Assembly (NCBI RefSeq): GCF_026008495.1
Contig: NZ_BQUN01000063.1
Coordinates: 1 to 40,068, forward strand
DNA: 40,068 nt
From: Streptomyces sp. A012304
Lineage (GTDB): Bacteria > Actinomycetota > Actinomycetes > Streptomycetales > Streptomycetaceae
Direction: 5' to 3'
The notes beneath the pieces were generated by a model that saw nothing but the letters and a program-made list of their open reading frames with translations, made no database searches and was not told the origin of the DNA. The translations under genes and the position numbers were made by a program. Positions 24,810-33,952 of this stretch are shown here, one piece after another (positions within the stretch are counted from its first letter, which is position 1; each line of letters starts with the position of its first letter).

Positions 24810-26873
24810 GTGACGGATCAGGCAGTGGGCACAGGCGGCGTGCAGCTGTCCGGACACGCTGCGACGAAGGGCCGTTTCCTGGGCCGCACCCGGGAGTTGA
24901 AGGAGCTGCGGGCCGACATCGAGCGCGCGGGACTGGACACCATCGCCGGGCGGAAGGCCCCCCGCGCGCGCGTGCTGCTCATCGCAGGCCGGCCCGGATC
25001 CGGCCGTACGGCCCTCGCCGAGGAACTCGCCCGGCAGGTCGCCGACCGTTACCCCCACGGTGTGCTGCGCGCCCGCCTCGCCGAGCCCGACGGCACCCCG
25101 GTGCCCGTCGAGCGCGCCGCCCGCGAACTGCTCGCCGGCCTCGGGCTGCCGACGCCGGCCGGCGCCGACGAGGACGACCTCGCCGCCGCCCTGCGCGAGG
25201 CCCTCGCCGAGCGGCGCGCGGTGCTCCTGCTCGACGACGCGGCCGGCGCCGACCAGGTCGACGCCCTGCTCCCGGACACCCCGGAGTGCCTGCTCGTCGC
25301 GGTCTCCGCCGGCCCCCTCACCGGCATCTCCGACGTGCGTCCCTGCACCCTGGGCGGCCTGGACACCAAGTCCGCCCTGGAGCTGCTGACCCGCTACACC
25401 GGCTCGGTCCGCGTCACCGTCGACCCGTACGCCGCCGAAGGCCTCGTCGAGGTCTGCCAGGGCCAGCCCGCCGCGCTGATCCTCGCGGGCGGCTGGCTCG
25501 CCGTCCGCCCCAAGGCGGCCGTCGCCGACCTCGTCAAACAACTGCACGCCGAGGCCGACGACGCGGCGGACACCCCCCTCGGCCGCGTGTTCCGGCTGGT
25601 GCATGCCTCGCTGCCGGCGACCGCCGCCCGGATACTGCGTCTGCTCAGCCTCGCCCCGGCCGGCCTGGTCGACCCGCACACCGCCTCCGCGCTCGCCGGC
25701 TGCTCGATCGACGCGGCCCGCACCACCCTGGACGACTTCGTCGCCCTCGGCCTGCTGCGGGCGGTCGACTCGCCGCTGCCCGAGTACGAGGTCCCCGCCT
25801 GTCTGCACCCCCTGCTGCGGGCCGCCGCCGAGACCCATGAGCGCTCCGGCGACCTCCAGCTGGCCCGTGCCCGCATGCTGGAGCGGACGGTACGGCTGCT
25901 GCAGTCCTGCCGGGCGATCACCGAGACGGACAACCCGCAGGCCCGCGAGAAGCTCCAGGGCATGCCGCGCGCCCTGCGCTTTCCCACCCCGCGCGCCGCC
26001 GCCGACTGGCTGCGCCTGCGCCGTCCCGCCCTGCTCGCCTCGGCCCGCCTCGCCGTCGCCGACGGGGAGCTGGACACCCTGGCCAGGCGTCTGATGTCCC
26101 AGCTGGTGCGGGCGATGGTCGCGCACTTCGGCACCCAGGCGGCCGCGCCCGACCTGTACGGCGTCCACCAGCTCGTCCTGGACGTGGCCGAGCGGCGCGA
26201 CCTGCCCCGCGAGAAGGCCGCCGCGCTGCTGAACCTGGCCGATGTCGACGCCCGCACCGGACGGACGGCGGCGGCGCTGGCGCGCTACCGGGCCGCGCTC
26301 GACGCCGGACGCGAGGCGAACGACCCGTACGCGACCGGCCGCGCCATGGAATCCGTGGGCGGCGCGCACCTGGAGCTGGGGGACTACGAGCGGGCCGCCG
26401 ACTGGTACGGCCGCGCCCTCGCCCAGCGGCTGGCCCGCGACGAGCGCGCGGACGCCGCCCGGCTGTACGGCCGGATCGCCACCGCGCACACCTACGCGGG
26501 CCGCTACGGCGAGGCGCAGCGGCACTGGCGGGCGGCTGCTTCCTGGCACCGCAAGAACGGCGATGTGGCCGCGTACGCGCGGGCGTTGAGCGAACTGGGA
26601 CGCGTCCAGGAGTACGCGGGCCGGCCCGAGGAGTCGCTGCGCACCTGCCAGGAGGCGGTGGAGTGGGCGCGCCGGGCGGAGGACGCCCGGCTCCAGGCCG
26701 CGCTCCACCTCCGGCTCGCCGACACCCTTGAGCACCTCGGCGACCCGGCGGCCGCCCGCCTGCACCGGGGCACGGCCGAGCGCATCCTGGGAGAAGAGGC
26801 CGTCCCTGAGGATCCAAGGCCGGAACACGACGCTAACGCCTACGAAATCCGTAGTGCATCCGCTGAAGATTGA
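24810..26873 (+). CDS. AAA/NB-ARC-like NTPase with TPR repeats
   Basis: A 687-residue STAND-like protein. Residues ~20-350 are an ATPase module: FLGRTRELKELRADI, a P-loop-like LLIAGRPGSGRTALAEELA (60-67), Walker B AVLLLDDA, and helical NB-ARC-type segments (ALELLTRYTG, GQPAALILAGGWLA). Residues ~450-670 are tetratricopeptide repeats (ARYRAALDAGREAND, GDYERAADWYGRALAQ, GRPEESLRTCQEAVEWAR). No DNA-binding domain is seen, unlike SARP/AfsR or LuxR-type relatives. The P-loop Lys is Arg66, so ATP hydrolysis may be impaired. GTG 24810 follows GGGAG at eight bases. It may be a signalling or scaffold protein; role unknown. Confidence 0.85.
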   Translation: MTDQAVGTGGVQLSGHAATKGRFLGRTRELKELRADIERAGLDTIAGRKAPRARVLLIAGRPGSGRTALAEELARQVADRYPHGVLRARLAEPDGTPVPVERAARELLAGLGLPTPAGADEDDLAAALREALAERRAVLLLDDAAGADQVDALLPDTPECLLVAVSAGPLTGISDVRPCTLGGLDTKSALELLTRYTGSVRVTVDPYAAEGLVEVCQGQPAALILAGGWLAVRPKAAVADLVKQLHAEADDAADTPLGRVFRLVHASLPATAARILRLLSLAPAGLVDPHTASALAGCSIDAARTTLDDFVALGLLRAVDSPLPEYEVPACLHPLLRAAAETHERSGDLQLARARMLERTVRLLQSCRAITETDNPQAREKLQGMPRALRFPTPRAAADWLRLRRPALLASARLAVADGELDTLARRLMSQLVRAMVAHFGTQAAAPDLYGVHQLVLDVAERRDLPREKAAALLNLADVDARTGRTAAALARYRAALDAGREANDPYATGRAMESVGGAHLELGDYERAADWYGRALAQRLARDERADAARLYGRIATAHTYAGRYGEAQRHWRAAASWHRKNGDVAAYARALSELGRVQEYAGRPEESLRTCQEAVEWARRAEDARLQAALHLRLADTLEHLGDPAAARLHRGTAERILGEEAVPEDPRPEHDANAYEIRSASAED

Positions 26874-27017
26874 TGCATTGAAAGGCTAGACAGCGGGAAC
26901 ACCTTCATTAGACTGGCTCTGCCGCACGTTCTCCTGCGGTGCATCCCGGTGCGTCCCTTGCCTCCGGGTATGTCTTGCATTGCCCCCACACCCTCTGAGC
27001 CAAGGACCGTGATCGAC

Positions 27018-28133
<1,116 letters not shown>

Positions 28134-28187
28134 GTCACCTTTTCGTAAAGGCGATACGTCAACATGGCGCGTCAACCGCCCACTTCC

Positions 28188-28216
28188 GGCCGGACCTTGC
28201 CCGACAAGGTCCGGCC
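28188..28216. terminator. Probable ald terminator hairpin
   Basis: A perfect 12-bp stem (GGCCGGACCTTG with CAAGGTCCGGCC) has a 5-base loop and lies 55 bases after the ald stop. It lacks a U-tract, as is common for Streptomyces terminators. It is preceded by a small CCTTT/AAAGG hairpin (28138-28151). Confidence 0.75.
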
Positions 28217-28376
28217 AGATGTGTGTATGGTCACTTTGCGACTCTCGGTCAACTCGCCTCGAACGTAACCCTTAGACCGATTCGCACACCGGCGAAACCT
28301 GCCGTGCGACGGCCGTACGCCCTTGACAGCGGGATGTTTCATTGCCGACACATCGGGCCGGGTCCGGCGGATTGTG

Positions 28377-28406
28377 TTGCTGCGGACGCCCGACACGCCA
28401 TAGAGT
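28377..28406 (+). promoter_or_regulatory. Candidate promoter of the parA-like gene
   Basis: TTGCTG (28377-28382), an 18-base spacer and TAGAGT (28401-28406) resemble a HrdB-type promoter, giving a ~65-base leader before the parA-like start. A lone TTGACA occurs at 28323-28328 without a matching -10. The 346-base gap 28134-28479 otherwise holds only the ald terminator. Confidence 0.5.
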
Positions 28407-28479
28407 CGCCAACCGTCGGCATGGTGCCACGCTGACCTTGTCTAGAAGTTTCCTGGTCACCAAGGAGGTAAGACGACTT

Positions 28480-29658
28480 GTGAATGAGTCGACATTTTCT
28501 CCCGGGGGTGGTCAACCAGGAATGCCTACGCGGGGCCCGGGCCCCACGGGGCTCGAGGCTGTCGGCTCCGTCGCTGTCCGAACCTTCGCAGCCCACCAGA
28601 GCCAGAGAAGCCCCCACACGGCTCTGTCAGCACACCAGAGCATGGATGGCCATCACGTGAACGCCATGGCCGGCGACGGAAGTGGCGCGCCCCACGACCA
28701 CTTCGCCGACTACGACGAACTGCCCGACGGGCACTTCTACGACCCCGACGCCGAGTACGAGCCCGACCCGGAGTACGCGGCCACCCTCGCGCCCGACGCC
28801 GCCCGCCAGCGGCGCGAGCGCATCGGCCCGACCGGTCGCCCGCTGCCGTACTTCCCGATCCCGGGCCCGCTGACGAACCACGGACCCGCGACGATCATCG
28901 CGATGTGCAACCAGAAGGGCGGCGTCGGCAAGACGACGTCGACCATCAACCTGGGTGCCGCGCTCGCGGAGTACGGACGCCGGGTGCTGCTCGTGGACTT
29001 CGACCCGCAGGGCGCGCTGTCGGTCGGTCTCGGCGTCAACCCCATGGAGCTCGACCTCACGGTCTACAACCTGCTCATGGAGCGGGGGATGTCGGCCGAC
29101 GAGGTGCTCCTGAAGACCGCCGTCCCCAACATGGACCTGCTGCCGAGCAACATCGACCTGTCGGCGGCCGAGGTCCAGCTGGTGAGCGAGGTCGCCCGCG
29201 AGTCGACCCTCCAGCGCGCGCTCAAGCCGCTGATGGACGACTACGACTACATCGTCATCGACTGTCAGCCCTCGCTCGGTCTGCTCACGGTCAACGCGCT
29301 GACGGCCGCGCACAAGGTGATCGTCCCGCTGGAGTGCGAGTTCTTCGCCCTGCGCGGTGTGGCGCTGCTGACCGAGACCATCGAGAAGGTCCAGGAGCGT
29401 CTCAACCCGGAGCTGGAGCTCGACGGGATCCTCGCGACCATGTACGACTCGCGCACCGTGCACAGCCGCGAGGTGCTCGCGCGGGTCGTCGAGGCGTTCG
29501 ACGACCACGTCTACCACACGGTCATCGGGCGCACGGTCCGCTTCCCGGAGACCACGGTCGCCGGTGAGCCGATCACCACGTACGCCTCCAACTCCGTCGG
29601 TGCCGCCGCCTACCGCCAGCTTGCCAGGGAGGTGCTCGCCCGGTGTCACGCCGAGTGA
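28480..29658 (+). CDS. ParA/Soj-like chromosome-partitioning ATPase
   Basis: A 392-residue P-loop ATPase of the ParA/MinD class. A ~125-residue disordered, His/Asp/Glu/Pro-rich extension precedes the domain. The deviant Walker A is NQKGGVGKTT (signature Lys146), Walker A' is LLVDFDPQGALSVGLG, and Walker B is DYIVIDCQPSLGLLTVNAL. GTG 28480 follows a near-perfect AAGGAGG (28462-28468). It is not next to parB as canonical Streptomyces parA is. Instead it leads an operon with a small RHH-like protein and scpA/scpB, as its relative Rv1708 precedes scpA in mycobacteria. It is probably a second ParA-type ATPase linked to condensin or chromosome handling. Confidence 0.92.
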   Translation: MNESTFSPGGGQPGMPTRGPGPTGLEAVGSVAVRTFAAHQSQRSPHTALSAHQSMDGHHVNAMAGDGSGAPHDHFADYDELPDGHFYDPDAEYEPDPEYAATLAPDAARQRRERIGPTGRPLPYFPIPGPLTNHGPATIIAMCNQKGGVGKTTSTINLGAALAEYGRRVLLVDFDPQGALSVGLGVNPMELDLTVYNLLMERGMSADEVLLKTAVPNMDLLPSNIDLSAAEVQLVSEVARESTLQRALKPLMDDYDYIVIDCQPSLGLLTVNALTAAHKVIVPLECEFFALRGVALLTETIEKVQERLNPELELDGILATMYDSRTVHSREVLARVVEAFDDHVYHTVIGRTVRFPETTVAGEPITTYASNSVGAAAYRQLAREVLARCHAE

Positions 29659-30233
29659 GTCTGCCGGGGGCCGACGAACTCTTCCGTACGACAGGGGGAA
29701 TGGCGCTCCAGCCGTCCGCACCCCGGCGCCCCGCAGGCGGCGAGGCCCGGGTGCCCGCGCCGGCGGGCGAGAGCGACGCGGTGGCGGCCGGCGCGGCCGA
29801 GGACGCGCCGCACGCCGTGCCCGCGCAGGGCGGTGACGGCGAGGGCGCCGAGCACGTGGCGGTCGACGCGGAGCAGGCCGACGCCGGGGAGTCCCGCAGC
29901 AGGGCCGCCGGCTCGGAGCGTCCCGCGCGGCGCCAGGGCGCGCAGGAAGGTTCTGCCGCCCCCGCGGCCGGCGCCGCCGCCCAGCCCCGCAAGCGCGGGC
30001 GCTCGGCGACGCGGCGGCCCAGCGGCCGGGAACGGCACGACGAGAAGATCACGGTGTACGTGTCCGCCGAGGAGCTGATGGACCTGGAGCACGCCCGGCT
30101 GGTGCTCCGCGGCGAGCACGGGCTGGCCGTCGACCGGGGCCGCATCGTCCGTGAGGCGGTCGCCGTCGTCCTCGCCGACCTGGAGACCCGCGGGGACGCC
30201 AGCATCCTCGTACGGCGGCTGCGCGGGCGGTAG
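29643..30233 (+). CDS. Small RHH-like protein, candidate ParA partner
   Basis: A 196-residue protein with three parts. The N-terminus is a short ordered-looking peptide (SRRVSLPGADELFRTTGG). Residues ~25-130 are disordered and Ala/Gly/Glu/Arg-rich. The C-terminal ~65 residues (EKITVYVSAEELMDLEHARLVL.. then DRGRIVREAVAVVLADLE) have the strand-helix-helix pattern of ribbon-helix-helix DNA-binding proteins. GTG 29643 lies inside the parA-like gene (16-base overlap) with GGGAGG ~13 bases upstream; GTG 29655 is an alternative. The position and the basic N-terminal peptide suggest a partner that binds DNA and stimulates the upstream ATPase. That is inference; the family is not one I can name. Confidence 0.8.
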   Translation: MSRRVSLPGADELFRTTGGMALQPSAPRRPAGGEARVPAPAGESDAVAAGAAEDAPHAVPAQGGDGEGAEHVAVDAEQADAGESRSRAAGSERPARRQGAQEGSAAPAAGAAAQPRKRGRSATRRPSGRERHDEKITVYVSAEELMDLEHARLVLRGEHGLAVDRGRIVREAVAVVLADLETRGDASILVRRLRGR

Positions 30234-30251
30234 CGGTAGCCTGCGGGGGCC

Positions 30252-31385
30252 ATGACCTCGAACGACGTTCCCGCTCCCGCCCCCGGCGCACCGGCCGGCC
30301 GTCGGCGTGCGCTGGGGCGGGGACCGGGGACGAGCACTCCACGAACCGAGCCGCCCGCCCCTGACCGGACTGAGCCGGCCCCGGCACCCGCAGCCCAGCC
30401 GGAACCGACGGAGCCCGAGCGGCGGCCGGGACGCGACGCGGAGGCGGAGGCCGAGCGGCGTTCGGAACGCGACGCGGAGGCGGAGGCCGAGCTGCGGGCA
30501 GCGCCCGAGGCGCTGCCGCAGCCGCGTCCCGCGCGTGACGACGAGCCGGCCGCCGTCGACTCCCCGGAGGCGTCCGACGGTGTCTTCAAGGTGCGGCTCG
30601 CCAACTTCGAAGGCCCCTTTGACCTGCTGCTCCAGCTGATCTCCAAGCACAAGCTGGACGTCACCGAGGTCGCGCTGTCGAAGGTCACCGACGAGTTCAT
30701 GGCGCACATCCGGGCCATGGGGCCGGACTGGGACCTGGACCAGACGACGGAGTTCCTGGTCGTCGCCGCGACATTGCTCGACCTGAAGGCGGCCCGGCTG
30801 CTGCCCGCCGCGGAGGTCGAGGACGAGGCGGACCTGGCGCTGCTCGAAGCCCGTGACCTGCTCTTCGCGCGGCTGCTCCAGTACCGCGCGTACAAGCAGA
30901 TCGCCGACATCTTCACCGGCAGGCTCGACGACGAGGCCCGCCGCCACCCCCGTACCGTCGGCCTCGAACCGCACCACGCCGAGCTGCTGCCCGAGGTCGT
31001 CATCAGCATCGGCGCGGAGGGTTTCGCCCGGCTCGCGGTCAAGGCGATGCAGCCCAAGCCCAAGCCGCAGGTGTACGTCGACCACATCCACGCGCCGCTC
31101 GTCTCCGTGCGGGAGCAGGCGCACATCGTGATCGGGCGGCTTCGGGAACTCGGGGAGGCCAGCTTCCGGGTGCTGGTGGAGGACACCGACGACACCCTCA
31201 CCGTCGTGGCGCGCTTCCTGGCGCTGCTGGAGCTGTACCGCGAGAAGGCCGTCGCCCTCGACCAGGAGACCGCCCTCGGGGAGCTGCTCGTGCGCTGGAC
31301 CGGCGGGGACGGGGACGAGACACCGCGGGTGACCGACGAGTTCGACCGGCCGCCCGAGGCGCCCAAGGAGGAGAGGAAGCCGTGA
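30252..31385 (+). CDS. scpA: Segregation and condensation protein A
   Basis: A 377-residue kleisin subunit of the SMC-ScpAB condensin. The conserved domain starts at residue ~111 (VFKVRLANFEGPFDLLLQLISKHKLDVTEVALSKVTDEFM), with the N-terminal helices that bind the SMC neck. The C-terminal winged helix lies near 290-350 (SVREQAHIVIGRLRELGEASFRVLVED). The first 110 residues are an Ala/Pro/Glu/Arg-rich disordered extension containing a duplicated RDAEAEAE segment (61-68 and 73-80), from a DNA direct repeat 36 bases apart. The stop overlaps scpB by four bases. Confidence 0.95.
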   Translation: MTSNDVPAPAPGAPAGRRRALGRGPGTSTPRTEPPAPDRTEPAPAPAAQPEPTEPERRPGRDAEAEAERRSERDAEAEAELRAAPEALPQPRPARDDEPAAVDSPEASDGVFKVRLANFEGPFDLLLQLISKHKLDVTEVALSKVTDEFMAHIRAMGPDWDLDQTTEFLVVAATLLDLKAARLLPAAEVEDEADLALLEARDLLFARLLQYRAYKQIADIFTGRLDDEARRHPRTVGLEPHHAELLPEVVISIGAEGFARLAVKAMQPKPKPQVYVDHIHAPLVSVREQAHIVIGRLRELGEASFRVLVEDTDDTLTVVARFLALLELYREKAVALDQETALGELLVRWTGGDGDETPRVTDEFDRPPEAPKEERKP

Positions 31386-32047
31386 GCGAGGACACCCCCG
31401 AGGTCCAGGCCGGGCCGCGCGCCGTCGCCGGCCTCGACCTCAAGCCCGCCCTGGAGGCCGTGCTGATGGTCGTGGACGAGCCCGCGACCGAGGAGCACCT
31501 CGCGAAGATCGTGGAACGGCCGCGGCGCCAGGTCGCGGACGCGCTGCGGGAGCTGGCCGACGAGTACACCGCGCAGGGGCGCGGCTTCGAGCTGCGGTTC
31601 GTCGCGGGCGGCTGGCGGGTCTACACCCGGGCCGAGTACGCCGCCGCCGTCGAACGCTTCGTGCTCGACGGCCAGCAGGCCCGGCTCACCCAGGCCGCGC
31701 TGGAGACGCTCGCCGTGGTCGCCTACCGCCAGCCGGTCAGCCGCAGCCGGGTCTCGGCCGTGCGCGGAGTGAACTGCGACGGCGTGATGCGCACCCTCCT
31801 CCAACGCGGTCTGGTCGAGGAGGCGGGCACGGAACCCGAAACAGGTGCGATCCTGTACAGGACGACGAACTACTTCCTGGAGCGGATGGGCCTGCGCGGT
31901 CTGGACGAGCTCCCGGAGCTCGCGCCCTTCCTCCCGGAGGCGGAGGCGATCGAGGCCGAGACCCAGGAAGGCGTACCGTCGTTCGATCCGGACGCCCCGG
32001 ATCCGGACGACGGTCCCACGACGAACACGACGACGACGGAACTTTGA
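31382..32047 (+). CDS. scpB: Segregation and condensation protein B
   Basis: A 221-residue protein with two winged-helix domains: LKPALEAVLMVVDEPATEEHLAKIV.. at ~18-90 and LTQAALETLAVVAYRQPVSRSRVSAVRGVNCDGVMRTLLQRGLVEE at ~100-150. It dimerises on ScpA in the SMC complex. The GTG start is in a GTGA overlap with scpA, with GAGGAGAGGAAG upstream, so translation is coupled. The C-terminal ~30 residues are acidic and Thr-rich. It shares its last base with the next start (TGATG). Confidence 0.95.
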   Translation: MSEDTPEVQAGPRAVAGLDLKPALEAVLMVVDEPATEEHLAKIVERPRRQVADALRELADEYTAQGRGFELRFVAGGWRVYTRAEYAAAVERFVLDGQQARLTQAALETLAVVAYRQPVSRSRVSAVRGVNCDGVMRTLLQRGLVEEAGTEPETGAILYRTTNYFLERMGLRGLDELPELAPFLPEAEAIEAETQEGVPSFDPDAPDPDDGPTTNTTTTEL

Positions 32048-33138
32048 TGCGAAGCAGCGGCAGCGGTAGCGGCAGGAGCGGCGGGCGCGGTAACTACCGC
32101 GGGGCCGGCAACGACAGGGACCAGAAGCAGGGCGGCCAGGGCGGCCGTCCCCGCAAGCCCCGCCCCGAGGAGCGCCGCTACGACGTGGGCCCCGGGGCGA
32201 CCAAGGACGGCCCCAAGTCCGGGCGCGGCGGCTCCGCGCGCGGCGGCGCCAAGGGCGGGCCCAAGCAGTCCCAGCAGGGCGGGGGAGGCGGGGGACGCGG
32301 CCGTACGGCTCCGGCGCGCTCACGCGAGTACGAGGCACGGGTCGAGGAGCGCAACCGCGAGCGGTACGCCGGGAAGAAGGACGTCAAGCTCCCCAAGACG
32401 TTCCCGGGCGCCGAGCAGGAGGGCGAGCGGCTGCAGAAGGTCCTCGCGCGCGCGGGCTACGGCTCCCGGCGCGCCTGCGAGGAGCTGATCGAGCAGGCCC
32501 GGGTGGAGGTCAACGGCGAGATCGTCCTGGAGCAGGGCAAGCGCGTCGACCCGGAGAAGGACGAGGTCAAGGTCGACGGCCTGACCGTCGCGACGCAGTC
32601 GTACCAGTTCTTCTCGCTGAACAAGCCGGCCGGTGTGGTGTCCACCATGGAGGACCCCGACGGCCGGCAGTGCCTCGGGGACTACGTCACCAACCGTGAG
32701 ACCCGGCTCTTCCACGTCGGGCGGCTCGACACCGAGACCGAGGGCGTCATCCTGCTCACCAACCACGGCGAGCTGGCCCACCGGCTGACCCACCCCAGGT
32801 ACGGCGTGAAGAAGACCTACCTCGCCGCCATCGTGGGCCCGATCCCGCGCGACCTCGGCAAGCGGCTGAAGGACGGCATCCAGCTGGAGGACGGCTACGC
32901 GCGCGCGGACCACTTCCGGGTCGTCGAGCAGACCGGCAAGAACTACCTCGTCGAGGTCACCCTCCACGAGGGCCGCAAGCACATCGTGCGCCGCATGCTC
33001 GCCGAGGCCGGTTTCCCGGTCGAGAAGCTGGTGCGCACCGCCTTCGGCCCGATCACCCTGGGCGACCAGAAGTCGGGCTGGCTGCGCCGGCTGTCCAACA
33101 CCGAGGTCGGGATGCTGATGAAGGAAGTGGACCTGTAA
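32047..33138 (+). CDS. RsuA/RluB-family rRNA pseudouridine synthase
   Basis: A 363-residue enzyme that isomerises uridine to pseudouridine in rRNA. Residues 1-~120 form a Gly/Arg/Lys-rich RGG-like extension. The S4 domain follows at ~126-185 (RLQKVLARAGYGSRRACEELIEQARVEVNGE). The catalytic domain has Asp228 in GRLDTETEGVILLTN, KKTYLA, and EGRKHIVRRMLAEAG. The RsuA (16S) or RluB (23S) specificity cannot be fixed; the length of the S4-catalytic core suits either. ATG 32047 overlaps the scpB stop by one base. The mycobacterial counterpart at the same position is Rv1711. Confidence 0.93.
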   Translation: MRSSGSGSGRSGGRGNYRGAGNDRDQKQGGQGGRPRKPRPEERRYDVGPGATKDGPKSGRGGSARGGAKGGPKQSQQGGGGGGRGRTAPARSREYEARVEERNRERYAGKKDVKLPKTFPGAEQEGERLQKVLARAGYGSRRACEELIEQARVEVNGEIVLEQGKRVDPEKDEVKVDGLTVATQSYQFFSLNKPAGVVSTMEDPDGRQCLGDYVTNRETRLFHVGRLDTETEGVILLTNHGELAHRLTHPRYGVKKTYLAAIVGPIPRDLGKRLKDGIQLEDGYARADHFRVVEQTGKNYLVEVTLHEGRKHIVRRMLAEAGFPVEKLVRTAFGPITLGDQKSGWLRRLSNTEVGMLMKEVDL

Positions 33139-33171
33139 GGGCTCGCCTCGAAAAGGGCCGCCCGAAAGGGC

Positions 33172-33200
33172 TTGTGACCACCCGCACCCCCTTTTATAGT
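33172..33200 (+). promoter_or_regulatory. nrtR promoter
   Basis: TTGTGA (33172-33177), a 17-base spacer and TATAGT (33195-33200) form a good vegetative-type promoter. The start point would be near 33207, leaving a ~23-base leader with AGGGGG before ATG 33230. The -10 lies inside the left arm of the palindrome. A GCCC-GAAA-GGGC mini-hairpin (33160-33171) directly precedes the -35. Confidence 0.65.
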
Positions 33201-33224
33201 CGTGATGACTATTAAAGGGGGTGC
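33184..33224. promoter_or_regulatory. 41-bp palindrome, probable NrtR operator
   Basis: Two 18-base arms (33184-33201 and 33207-33224) pair at 17 of 18 positions around GTGAT. The core is ATAGTC-N5-GACTAT. It covers the nrtR -10 element, the expected start point and the ribosome-binding site, and so should mediate autorepression. NrtR proteins bind palindromic sites upstream of NAD-metabolism genes. Confidence 0.75.
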
Positions 33225-33229
33225 AGGTC

Positions 33230-33952
33230 ATGCGGGGCTACGACAAGTACGCCTACGAACCCTTCGCCGTCACCGTGGACCTCGCGATCCTCACGCTGCG
33301 CGAGGGCACGCTGCACGTCCTGCTCGTCGAGCGGGGCCAGGAGCCGTACGCCGGCCGCTGGGCGCTGCCCGGGGGCTTCGTGCTGCCCGACGAGTCGGCG
33401 GAGCGGGCCGCCCGGCGTGAACTCGCCGAGGAGACCGGCCTGGAGGACGTCTCCGGGCTCCACCTGGAGCAGCTGCGCACCTACAGCGAACCCGACCGCG
33501 ACCCCAGGATGCGGGTCGTGTCCGTCGCCTTCGCCGCACTGCTGCCCGACGCGCCCGAACCGCACGGTGGCGGCGACGCGGCCCAGGCGCGCTGGATGCC
33601 GTACGACGACGTCCGGCAGCTCGCCTTCGACCACGACCGGATCCTGGCCGACGCCCATGAACGCGTCGGCGCCAAGCTCGAGTACACCTGCCTCGCCACC
33701 GCCTTCTGCCCGCCCGAGTTCACCCTCGGCGAGCTCCAGCAGGTGTACGAGACGGTGTGGGGCACCGGCCTGGACCGGCCCAACTTCCGCCGCAAGGTGC
33801 TCGCCACCCCGGGCTTCGTCGAGCCCGTCCCCGGCGGCGCCGCGCGTCTGACCGGCGGCCGGGGCAAACCGGCCGCCCTCTACCGCGCGGGCACCGCCAC
33901 CACCCTCCACCCGCCCCTGCTGCGACCGCCCCGGGAAGGACGTTCCGCATGA
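33230..33952 (+). CDS. nrtR: NrtR-type Nudix-domain transcriptional regulator
   Basis: A 240-residue protein with a Nudix domain (~1-145) and a C-terminal winged helix (~150-225: CPPEFTLGELQQVYETVWGTGLDRPNFRRKVLATPGFVEP). This architecture is that of NrtR, a regulator of NAD metabolism that senses ADP-ribose-type molecules. The Nudix box is intact and canonical: G-FVLPD-E-SAERAAR-RELAEETGL (49-71), whereas many NrtRs have lost it. ATG 33230 is preferred over the in-frame GTG 33221, which would lie inside the palindrome and its ribosome-binding site. It overlaps the ADP-ribosylglycohydrolase gene by four bases (ATGA) and is probably autoregulated. An enzyme-only role is possible but less likely. 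Confidence 0.88.
   Translation: MRGYDKYAYEPFAVTVDLAILTLREGTLHVLLVERGQEPYAGRWALPGGFVLPDESAERAARRELAEETGLEDVSGLHLEQLRTYSEPDRDPRMRVVSVAFAALLPDAPEPHGGGDAAQARWMPYDDVRQLAFDHDRILADAHERVGAKLEYTCLATAFCPPEFTLGELQQVYETVWGTGLDRPNFRRKVLATPGFVEPVPGGAARLTGGRGKPAALYRAGTATTLHPPLLRPPREGRSA

Noticed and set aside
23910..26828. A 972-residue minus-strand open frame
   Set aside because: It lies opposite the Nudix and NTPase/TPR genes, has low-complexity shadow composition and shows no domains.
26878..26914. TTGAAA ... TAGACT as an ald promoter
   Set aside because: The spacer is 25 bases, too long for a normal promoter. Only the -10 is kept as a possibility.
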